64,000 nucleotides of DNA from Diogma glabrata (lineage: Eukaryota; Arthropoda; Insecta; Diptera; Cylindrotomidae). Every line of letters begins with the position of its first letter. The first letter of the stretch is position 1. The position numbers were made by a program, and so were the translations under genes. Of the stretch, positions 27,138 through 37,042 are shown piece by piece. The stretch spans positions 74,005,475 through 74,069,474 of the forward strand of contig OY856186.1 of assembly GCA_963693315.1 (NCBI GenBank), written 5' to 3'. A model generated the notes under the pieces. The model worked only from the letters and a program-made list of their open reading frames with translations, had not been told where the DNA came from and did not search any database.

Positions 27138-28322
27138 TGTTACGATTACAGAAAAATCTAGACGATTACGGTCACTTCCAGGAAAATAAAATCAACAAAA
27201 CACAACAAACAAATTAATGAAATGAATATTGTTGTTGTTGTCTTCTTCTTAGAAATAGGGTCAACATAAACGATTTTATGAATCAAATCAACATAACGTA
27301 AAATAATCGAATATTCTAGTATTTTCTCAAGGTTTCTGGAAAGTGATGTCGAATTATCTAGAAGTATTGCAGAAGGTATATAAGAAAATTACCTCTTGTA
27401 GCTTTGAATTAGTGTTATTTTAAACCTGCGATAGTGAAGTTGAAATTATAAAAGTGATATTTAAATTAGTTTTATTCTCTTCCATTTAATTATATCAGCT
27501 TTATTTGTATGTTTTTTCGATAATAATTGTATGTATTATTGTATTGTTTTTTAACCTATAGCCTAATGAACTTAACCTATTGCATAATGAAACTTTTATT
27601 CAATTGGTATGATTCCAATTGGTCAAATTATTTTGATTTCATTAAAATTATAATCACATTTGCTTTGATAAGTTTTGTTCAAAAATCAAATTTTGAGTAA
27701 TTCTCTTATTTCGTTTAGTTGAACTTGGTTGATTGTATGAGAAGGGCGTTTTTTATCATCAGGGTTTTTTTATTAAGAAATTTGATTTATCAATTAAAAC
27801 AATAAAGATTTATTGTTTTAATTGAAGAAAATGTTTTTATTTTTTATAATACACAATTCTTTTTTATAATAAAATCTTTGTCAGAGAATAAAGTATTGTA
27901 ATCGATTCGTGAATAATGAATTTTATTCTCTCGCAAATTAAAATTCTCGCTCGTGCCTCGCTCGAATTTTAAACTTTTGCTTGAGAATAAACTACTTCAT
28001 TATTCACTCATTGATTAAACTACTATTTGTAAATAAAGTTTAAAGTGTTATTAAGTAGAAATATTTTGTGTATTATTTTAAACGTTGTGAACTGGAGATT
28101 TCTACAATAAACCGTTGGAGTTCTGAAGCTGTTGAAAGAATATTCTAGTCAGGAATATTGTTTGTTGTATTGTTTTCCTGTTGTTGTGGAACAATTAAGG
28201 TGTTGAATAAAACCTGGTGTTTGTGCTAACTAATCAGTGATCGAACTCAGGAAGAGATTGGGGATTGCGTTTATCGAATTGTGAGTTAGGCCAATTCGAA
28301 GGAAGTTTGGAAAAAGGTAACA
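27138..28322 (+). repeat. 3' LTR (1185 bp, with insertion)
   Basis: Same ends as the 5' LTR. It is about 543 bp longer because of the insertion at about 27474-28025; small indels such as CATATGTAACG against CATAACG separate the two. Confidence 0.9.
27474..28025. mobile_element. Unidentified insertion in the 3' LTR
   Basis: About 550 bp absent from the 5' LTR, entering between TTAGTTTT and TTTGTAAATAAAG. Its right part holds an inverted pair, TTCGTGAATAATGAA (27926-27940) and TTCATTATTCACTC (27991-28004). No open frame or clear terminal repeats; borders are uncertain within a T-run. Confidence 0.65.
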
Positions 28323-28326
28323 ATAT

Positions 28327-28850
28327 TAAAAATATTATTTAAATAATTTTAAGTTTTTTTTTAATAAAACTAAAGCTTACGTTTTTCCACGGTTTACGAT
28401 TCTTCAAATCACTAGCAGGCTCCACAATGTTAAACAATTCTCTTAAAACTTTACACACCGACGAACGAAATTGAACTTACAAATGCTCAAAGTTTTTATT
28501 AAAAATCACGTCTTATTTTGTTGAATGAATAAACACAATTGAATGTAGCATCTATTGTTTAGTGATAATACAGTAAATATATCTTTGTGAATACAATTTT
28601 TTTTAATGTCGTATATTTTGTGATTCCCCCGTTTTTATTTATATATACAAAACAGGCAAGATTCATTTATGCTATCGGGCACCAGATGTCACTTACATTA
28701 TTAGTACTTTAAATTAATGCTTACACTGATTCCTGCAAGAATAAATGATGCTAGCGTAAAAATATTTTTCATTGGGTATATTTAATCTATTTCTAAGCAG
28801 CCAGCTCAAACAAAATTTCATACCACATACCCATACAAAATTTTTGTTTT
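28327..28850. other. Right part of the Foldback element's unique centre
   Basis: Non-repetitive AT-rich DNA between the LTR element and the right arm; its left counterpart is 23937-23992. It contains GGGCACCAGATGTCACTTAC near 28678-28697 but no convincing frame. This is the only place an original Foldback-borne function could have been, and I see none. Confidence 0.5.
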
Positions 28851-28859
28851 TCATTTTTT

Positions 28860-30617
28860 CGAAAACGACTGGGCTAACTTCTACTCAAAATATCGTTTTT
28901 TGAGTAGCACAACTAGCACAACAATAGACCAATACACCACAGCCTTTGTTTTTGTTTTTTTGCCAAATGGCGGGGCTAATTTCTGCTTAGCCTTCTGCTC
29001 GAATGCGTTCTGCTCGAAAAAATTGTTTTAGCCTGTCACCATTTATTTAATAGTGATATGGAATTTTTCTTGAGTAGCACATCCAGCACAACTATGGTAC
29101 ACTACCGCACAACATCCTTTTTTTATGTTTTGTTAAATGGCGGGGCTAACTTCTACTCGAAAAATCGTTTTAACGTGTTTAAATTTTTCCGTTGGTGGGT
29201 ACGAATTTGTTTTGGAGTACCACAACTCGCACAACTTTAACACAATACAGCACTCAATTTATTTTTTTTTTTCAAAATGGTGGGGCTAACTTCTGAAGAA
29301 ATGATGTTAGCGTTATAAAATTTTTCTGTTATGGGATACGAAATTTTTGTCTGAGTAGCACAACCAGCACAACTCAAGCACAATACAGCACAAACTTTGA
29401 TCTTAATTTTTTTCAAGATGGCGGGGCCAACTTCTGCTCAAAAAATCAGTTTAGTCTGCCAACTTTTATTCATTGCTTATATGCAATTCTTTCGGAGTAG
29501 CACAACCAGCACAACTAGAGTACAATACATAACAACCTTTGGTTTTCATTGTTTTCAAAATGGTGGGGCTAACTTCTGCTTAATCTTCTGCTCGAATGCT
29601 TTATGCTCGTAAATATCCTTCTGCTCGAGAAATCATTTTAGCGTGCCAACTTTTATTCATTGTTGATATGGGATTCTTTTTGAATGGCACATCCAGCACA
29701 ACTATAGCACAATACAGCACAACCTTTCTTCTTTGATTTTTGCAAAATGGCGGGGCTAACTTTCATTCGAAAAATGGTTTTAGTGTGGTTTAAATTATTC
29801 TGTTGGTGAAACGATATTTTTTCAGTAGCACAACCAGCACAACTTTAACGCAATACAACACTTCTTTTGTTTTTGATTTCTTCCAAAATGGTGGGGATAA
29901 CTTCTATTAGAAAAAAATGATGCTAACTTTGTAAAAAATTTCTGTTGGGGTTACGAAATTTTTGTCTAAGTAGCACAACCAGCACAACTCGAGCGCAATA
30001 CAGCACAACCTTTGGTTGTCATTTTTTTCAAAATGGCGGGGCCAACTTCTGCTCGAAAAGTCGTTTTAGCGTGCCAACTTTTTTTCATTGATAATATGGA
30101 ACTATTTCTGAGTAGCACAACCAGCACAACCCTAGCACAATACAGCACAAACTTTGATTTTAATTTTTTTTCAAGATGGCGGGGCTAACTTCAACTCGAA
30201 AAATCGTTTTAGCGTGTTTAAATTATTCTGCTGGTGGTACAAATTTGTTCTTGAATAGAACAACTCTAACACCGTACAGCAGACCCTTTGTTTATCTTTT
30301 TTGCCAAAATGGCGGGGCTACTTTTACTCGAAAAAATGACGTTAGTGTTATAAAATTTTTTCACTAGGGATAAGAAATTTTTTTCTAAATAGCACAACCA
30401 GCACAACTCGAGGACAATACAGGACAACCTTTGTTTTTCAGATTTTTCAAAATGGCGGGCTAACTTCTGCTCGAAAAATTGTTTCAGCGTGCCAACTTTT
30501 TTCCATTGGTGATATGGCATTCTTTCTGAGTAGCACATCCAGCACAACTGCAGCACAATACAGCACAATCTTTGTTTTAAATTTTTATAAAAATGGCGGG
30601 GCTAAGTTAGGTGACAT
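28860..30617 (-). repeat. Right arm: inverted tandem array
   Basis: Reverse complement of the left-arm units, with about twelve AATGGCGGGGCTAACTTCT boxes. From the outer end inward the spacers again run A-B-C repeatedly. It is about 0.8 kb longer than the left arm, with one irregular stretch around 29575-29635. Short open frames here are repeat artefacts. Confidence 0.85.
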
Positions 30618-30626
30618 CAAATAACT

Positions 30627-31404
30627 GCAAAATTACTTGTAAAATGAGATATTACGCATTTAAATCGAAGGAATGTTATGAAAGCTAGGAGCTTTTAAGT
30701 GTGCTGAACACGAATCTGATTCGTTTCAGAAAAGAAAAAGAAATTCCAGAAAAGTAAAACCTACAATTGTGTACTATACAAAATTTTGTGTATCATTAAT
30801 AGTTGTTGAGTTATTTTGAAGAAAAGGCATGTTTTTGCAAAATTAAAAAATGGTCTCTACACTCCAACCTGAATTTTTTTAAAACTATACATTGTAAACC
30901 GGTCAAACTAACTTTTAGAGCATATTACAATTGCATAAGTGATTACATTAGTAAAGTGAAGTGAAATTATGGGGTGATTTTCACATTTTTATGTCGCTGA
31001 AAATAATATGGACCATATTTATGTTCACTACAACTCGCTTAGTTTTGATGCTATAGGAACTTTTATAAAAAACAAAAATAATAGGTTTTTCAAGCATTGT
31101 CAAACTTTTAATCTTGGCGTTTGCGAAATAATACACCCACCATTTTTTTGTTTTTTATAAGCTATACATTTTTAATATGAATAATTTTTATGGAATTCGC
31201 GAAGAACCATGTGAAAACGAGGTTTTTGGTTGAAAAATTGTCATTTTCACTCGCGAATAAGTCGAAAAGTATTGACTTTCAGAAAAAACTTTAGGCGTGT
31301 GGAATAGATAAGCTTCTTGCGCGACACTCTAGATTACACTAGAACTCTATTCAGCTTCGGTAGACAAACGTTTCATTTCGAACTTGTGATACAAACAAAT
31401 AAAC
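30627..31404. other. Intergenic DNA and 5'UTR of a LINE
   Basis: No gene seen up to about 31320. The last bases before 31405 (AACTTGTGATACAAACAAAT) probably belong to the LINE leader. Confidence 0.4.
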
Positions 31405-32046
31405 ATGAGCCAAAATCACAAGAACAAAGGTACTTCTCGGTACGATAATAAAAAAAATATTGGACTCTTAGTCCGTATTTTGCAATGGAACATTGAAGGC
31501 ATTAGAAAGTCAAAAACTGAACATTTAGAAAGAATGGGACAAGATTACGGCATCGACGTTGTGATTCTTCAGGAAACATGCAGCAGATGAAGCACAACTT
31601 ACCTCTAGAGGAAACATTGTTGGCTAATAATTAATCAGTGCTATATTTACCATCAAGTATACATGGATCTGCCACGTACTATAAGTCAGAAATCATGAAT
31701 TGCATCCATATATACTTACACAGACGGACAACGATATGCATCTTATTGATGTTGATATTTCGGACACGAAGATGGTTAACGTGTACAAGTCTCCAAATAC
31801 TGCGTGCCCAACTGGTACTTTACCAGTATTTCACCATCCAGCAATATACGCTTGTGATTGCAATAGCCATCATACTTGATGATCCTACTAAAACAACAAT
31901 ACCAATATTATACAACTGACTCATTAGGTCGCTGGTAACAACATGTTCCTGATATATAATACGAAAGAAATTAAAACCATTGCTAGAAGGTGAAGTGATT
32001 ACAATCTCAACGTGTGTTTTTACTAAAAACAAGCAACGTCACACTA
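31405..32046 (+). pseudogene. Jockey-like LINE endonuclease fragment
   Basis: The first frame reads RILQWNIEGIRKSK and DVVILQETC, the N-terminal AP-endonuclease motifs of a non-LTR retrotransposon. After a stop at 31588 the homology continues in other frames: VYKSPNTACPTGTLPVFHHP, then a decayed CDCNSHHT for the usual GDFN-SHH. Homology ends near 32046 at text that also starts the LINE at 34474, so both belong to one family. Several frameshifts; inactive. Confidence 0.8.
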
Positions 32047-32117
32047 TTCCAATGTCTAGCAACGTCGTAGCAGCGTTTGTAATAATTTCTTTGGAATAAT
32101 TTTTTATAAATTTATTA

Positions 32118-33595
32118 TAGTCCAGTAACTTTATACATAGCAGTATGCGTCAAATCCGATAGTTCTGATTTTTTGCAGACTTGTTTATGATGTTGGTGTA
32201 ATGAATAATCCAAGTTTGTGACCTCGAGCGCCGAACGCAACTTCGTTAAAAATCGAAAAAATTGTTATTTTTTCAAATTTTGGCGATTATAGAGTAAATT
32301 TGCTACAATATGATAGGAAAACTGTCTCTGTAGATCCAATAGTTTCCGAGATTAAGCCTTTCAAAGTTTTAGTCCAGTAACTTTATACATCACAGTATGC
32401 GTCAAATCCGGTAGTTCTGATTTTTGCAGACTTGTTTATGATGTTGGCTTAATGAATAATCCAAGTTTGTGACCTCGAGTGCCGAACGCAACTTCGTTAA
32501 AAATCGAAAAAATCGCGAAAAAAACGTTTTTTTTCCTTCAAATTTTGGCGATTATAACCCTAAAGGACTAGTTTTTAACCTTTAACCTTTCTTAGGACGT
32601 TAAAGTAGACGATAAAGTAGATAAAGTAGATAGATTTGCTACAATATGATAAGAGAACTGTCTCTGTAGACCCAATAGTTTCCGAGATTAAGCCTTTCAA
32701 AGTTTACCATTTTTTCGAACTTCGCAACTTTTTACAATTTTTTCGTTCCAAATGAATTTTGACCCTGAATATACTATCGAAACCCTGTACTTTTATGATG
32801 GGATGTTAAAAAAGAAAATGAGAAGTGTGAACGATGATGTTTAAGCTAAACTACGAATAATGAAGTAAAAAAGATAAGTACAACAAAAGTTAGAAAGTTT
32901 ATTTGTTACCAAATTGAGTAATATTCAACATCAAAAAATTAAATTAATTTAGCCCTCTTGGAAGGTCCCACTTGAGGTTCGTCCTTATCTGGATCGACGT
33001 ATTGGGATGGCATATCCCCATCAGGGGATGGTGATGAATCGTCGACGTCTTGCGCCCACAAGTCATCCTCCATTTCGACATCGAAGAGATCGTCACCTTC
33101 TGAGATATCTGCTACTGCAACCACAAAAATGATCAGGTACAGTTACATAATCTTCTTATCTTATCGGCCACCACACACATATATTTTATTAATACAATTA
33201 TTAGGACAGGGATGTAGAAAACTCTACAAAGGTATATTGCAAACAATTGCGAAGTTCGAAAAAAGTGGTAAACTTTGAAAGGCTTAATCTGGGAAACTAT
33301 TATGGCTACAGAGACAGTTCTAGTATCATATTGTAGCAAATTTAGTCTACTTTAAAAACGTCCTAAGAAAGGCTAAAGAAAAAACTAGTGCTTTAGGGTT
33401 ATAATCGCCAAAATTTGAAAAAATAACGATTTTTTGGCGGTTTTTTCGATTTTTGACGAAGTTGCGTTCGGCGCTCGAGGTCACAAACTTGGATTATTCA
33501 TTAGGCCAACATCATAAACAAGTCTGCAAAAAATCAGAACTACCGAATTTGACGCATACTACCCTATACTCTCAGGCGACAAAGTTACTGGACTA
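32118..33595. mobile_element. DNA transposon with long inverted repeats
   Basis: The ends are TAGTCCAGTAACTTT and AAAGTTACTGGACTA, flanked by TA on each side. The inverted arms extend about 350 bp. On the left, the outer 250 bp are followed by a second direct start of the same arm at 32370, a partial tandem duplication. The central part holds an acidic terminal exon on the minus strand. Superfamily unassigned; it is probably a deletion derivative. Confidence 0.75.
32939..33114 (-). CDS. Acidic terminal exon inside the long-TIR transposon
   Basis: On the minus strand an acceptor (TTTGTGGTTGCAG) opens an exon beginning at 33114 and ending at a stop at 32939-32941. The product is strongly acidic (SEGDDLFDVEMEDDLW) and ends with a basic PSKRAKLI, a possible nuclear signal. 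An AATAAA on the same strand lies about 40 bases downstream. It could be the last exon of a transposase whose catalytic part was deleted, or a captured host exon. I do not recognise the family. Confidence 0.45.
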
Positions 33596-33805
33596 TAAAA
33601 ATATTTTTATAATTTCTTTGAAATAGTTATTAATTCATTAGAATATTTTTTGTAACGGGGTTTATTGAACACTTTTGTAATCACTTCTTTGAACAAAAAA
33701 ATACGAAAATCGCATTAAATTAGTGGCACCTATTAACAAAACATTGACACCATTACCAAAACTACATGAAAAAGCCTCAAAAATTCAACCGCGCATAACT
33801 CCAAG

Positions 33806-34062
33806 TGAACGGCTGAGTAGAAAAAGGATAATATTCCAAAAAATGGAATATTATTTTTTATACGTTCATTAAACGAATTCGACATTCTACTACAAAATAG
33901 CTATCTCAGATTATTTTTCGTAGAAAAAAGATAATATTCCAAAAATACGAAAAATAAACTGAGATAGCTATTTTGTAGTTGAATGTCAAATTCGTTTAAT
34001 GAACGTATAAAGAATAATATTCCATTTTTTGGAATATTATCCTTTTTCTACTCAGCCGTTCA
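33806..34062. repeat. Foldback MITE (257 bp)
   Basis: Nearly perfect inverted repeats of about 120 bp from TGAACGGCTGAGTAGAAAAA to its complement at 34062. They include GATAATATTCC and GCTATCTCAG blocks and meet at a short centre. Confidence 0.85.
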
Positions 34063-34227
34063 ATTCAGAGTATGTACTCAAAAAATAAAACCAGAAATTA
34101 CTTGTTTTCTTTCGTCAATACCAATAATATATCAAAATTTCAGATTTTTTAAAAATTGTCGATATTTTTCGATGTACGTTTTCAAAATAATAGCCCATTT
34201 ATAAAAAATTTTAACGTTTGCCTTAAA

Positions 34228-34365
34228 AATTGTGTATTTAATTCGGAGCTAAAGTAACTTTTTGTGTATCATCTATATAGTTGTCGGCCCCCTACGTACG
34301 GCCGTCAAACTATAAACTCAACACAAAAAGTAGCACTTTAGCTTCTAATTAAATAATGTACTATT
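34228..34365. repeat. MITE with GGAGCTAAAGT inverted ends, copy 2
   Basis: Relative of 10895-11040, with ATTTAATTCGGAGCTAAAGT at the left and ACTTTAGCTTCTAATTAAAT at the right. The internal loop differs and is GC-rich (CCCCCTACGTACGGCC). Confidence 0.75.
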
Positions 34366-34473
34366 TCATCGATGTCAACAAATTCCAATACCTAAATATA
34401 TAAAATTCTAGCTTTTATTTCCAAAATTCAAAGTTTTTTGGGTTATTTCATGTGTTTATCGATGTTTTTCTAC

Positions 34474-36660
34474 AAAAAACAAACAACGAAACCCTATTCC
34501 AATATCTAGGACTGTCCTACAAGGTTTTCCACGCTCTCAACATCGTCCAGTACTTCTTGAGGTAGGAATCCAAATTCCACTCGTTAACTCTACTCCTCAA
34601 CCTAGATGGAATTTTAACAAAGCTGACTGGGATAAATATAGGTTGGAGTTGGACGCAGTGATACGCTGGATCCAACCCATTCCTAAAAACTACGAACATA
34701 TCGTTGGAGCCATCATCTCAACTGCTAGGAAATGCATCCCAAGAGGCTTCCGTGAAGAATACATTCTGGAGTAGAGAGAGCGATAAATTATATGAGGAGT
34801 ACCTTAGTAGTGGTGAGGCAGACGTGGCTGATGACTTAATTTACTCACTGGACGCCGCAAGAAAGCAAAAGTGGATTAGCGCTGTTGAAAACATAGATTT
34901 TCCCATTCAAACAGGGAAGCTTGGAGTCTCCTTCGGAAGCTGGGTGGCTCAAACTCAATTGCTCGTACTAACAATGAAATAAATCCAGAGGACATTGCGA
35001 ATCATAACGTAAACACATCTCGTTCTTCTATTAATCGCCTTCATAAAAGAACAATTAAACGTAAACTAAAAGTAAGAGAAATGAAGCGCAATTGCTCGTC
35101 TCCATTAGAGTATGCGAACGTTTTTAGTAGCGAAGAACTTGATTCAGTTTTGTCCCAAACAAAAAATGGAAGAGCAGCTGGGTATGATGGTATTTTTCCA
35201 GAATTTCTTAGAAATGCTAGAACAAATGTAAAACAATGGCTAACTAAATTTTTCTCGAATATCCAAGAACCGGCAATCTTCCAAAACATTTTAAGACTAC
35301 AAAAGTGATAGCGATACTTAAGCCAGGTAAACCATCTAATGAACCAGGAAGCTTCCGCCCAATTGTCCTTTTGAGCACCTGCTACAAATTGTTAGAACGG
35401 CTCATATACAACCGTATCGCCCCGATACTGAATGACCAGATCCCTGGCGAAATTACTTTTTAATTTGTACATTCATGACATTCCTGACACAACATCAAAG
35501 AAATTTGGTTACGCTGATGACTGGACCCTGGCCACTCAAAATAAAGACATGGGTGGCTTGGAAGATTTGCTCTCAACTGAACTGGCGATAATGAATGACT
35601 ATTTTCGAACGTGGAGTTTATTTCCTAATCTAAGTAAAACCGAGAGTTCTTGTTTCCACTTAAACAACAAACTGGCAAAACACGAGCTATCAGTGTCATT
35701 TAACGTCACTGTCATTAAATACAATCAACAGCCAAAGTATCTGGGCATTACTCTCGATAGAACTCTTTCTTTTAAACTCCACCTAGAAAATACGTCTAAA
35801 AAACTTAAAACGAGAAACAATATATTGCACAAACTGGCAGGCTTGACATGGGGTGCTACTCCAGCTACCCTCCGCACAACTGCTCTAAGTCTGGTTTACT
35901 CAATGGCCGAGTACGGTGCACCAGTCTGGTTGAATAGCTCACATACTGAAAAAGTTGACTGCCAGCTGCATGCCACGATGCATACTATAAGTGGTACTAT
36001 CAGGTCCACACTCCTCTACCTTGGCTCCCTGTATTAAGCAATATCGCTCCACCTGCACACAGACGCTCACATGCGCTTATGCGTGAACATAAAAAGGTAA
36101 CCAACAACATCACGTTGCCCTTGCACGAATCTTACGGTGACCATACTCATTGCCGATTGAAGTCAAGAAACCCTCCACATAAAACTGCCAGCAACCTGTT
36201 GGCAACTAATTTTAATATCTTGGATGCCTGGGACACCTCCTGGCATCATTACAATACACTTGGGCTTTCTATTACTAACCCGACTTCTACCCAACCTGGT
36301 TTCGATTTGCCACGTCATACCTAGACTACACTAAACCGAATAAGAACGAATCATGGACGTTGTGCTGATTCTTTCTACAAGTAGGGCATTTCAGAGTCCC
36401 CTCAATGTGACTGCGGAGCTCCACAACAAACCATAAAACACATAGCAACTGTGTGTTCAATTCGACGATACAATGGGAACATCGCAGACATCCATTTGGC
36501 AACGCCCGATGTAGTAGCATGGATAGACTCACTCGATGTAAACATCTAATGTTCAAATGTACTGCCCAATGTTCAAACATTTTTACTTTCTACTTTTTAA
36601 CTAAAAGACGCGTTATTTTTTAATGTGTCAAAAAAAAAAACCATACGCTAAATAAATAAA
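34474..36660 (+). mobile_element. Jockey-like LINE, 5' truncated and internally deleted
   Basis: The reading is distributed over frames. It starts in the endonuclease C-terminus, continues through a linker (34704-34982), and then reads GRAAGYDGIFPEFL (35081-35308), KPSNEPGSFRPIVLLSTCYK, and after a deletion near 35450 FNLYIHDIP, FGYADDWTLAT (motif C) and YLGITLDRTLSF. Motifs A and B of the polymerase are missing, so it is inactive. The 3' end is an (AAAT)-like tail. Flanking ATCGATGTTTTTCT and ATCGCTGTTTCTGT form an imperfect target duplication of about 14 bp, and the SLC5 copy-1 flank shows the site empty. Confidence 0.87.
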
Positions 36661-37042
36661 ATCGCTGTTTCTGTATAGCTTGTAAAATTTCACAAATAAT
36701 TTAGTTTCGTTTTTCGCCTTAAAAATTACTACATTTTCGAATAAATCCTGATCATGATCAATCCGCAGACTGCCTATCTATAGAAGAGAAAGTCGGATCG
36801 AGCCCAGATCTGAGTTCTCACATAACATTATTCGGGTGGAGCCGATCCATACCTAATCCTTAACATAATGCTAGTCTGCTAGGTTATTAAACCCTGCCTA
36901 CATTTACTTGTACAGTGACTTATTTAATGCCTTAAGCTATAGAAGTTCAAAACAATATTTTAGTATGACTTGACTTTTAATCTAAATCGTTTCAAGTCTT
37001 TGAATAATATTAGTCTTATAAATAAAAATAATTAATTAAACA

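Larger units (their letters stand above)
23997..28322 (+). mobile_element. Gypsy-like LTR retrotransposon, Gag-protease only
   Basis: The LTRs start TGTTAC and end GTAACA, with 4-bp target repeats ATAT at 23993-23996 and 28323-28326. The internal region is only about 2.5 kb, encoding Gag and protease. There is no YADD-type reverse transcriptase, RNase H or integrase, so this copy would depend on enzymes from a full-length relative. The LTRs are nearly identical apart from an insertion in the 3' LTR, suggesting a fairly young insertion. It sits in the central loop of the Foldback-like element. The 4-bp duplication and Gag/protease type favour Ty3/gypsy. Confidence 0.88.
22980..30617. mobile_element. 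Foldback/Mutator-like element, 7.6 kb
   Basis: The ends are ATGTCACCTAAC and GTTAGGTGACAT, perfect inverted repeats, flanked by 9-bp direct repeats CAAATAACT at 22971-22979 and 30618-30626. Behind each end lies an inverted arm of about 140-bp tandem units (left 0.96 kb, right about 1.76 kb). Drosophila Foldback elements and the Mutator superfamily have 9-bp target duplications, and Foldback arms are built from short tandem repeats; that is the basis of the class call. No Mutator transposase was seen. The middle is a short unique piece split by an LTR retrotransposon, so without it the element would be about 3.3 kb. Confidence 0.85.
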
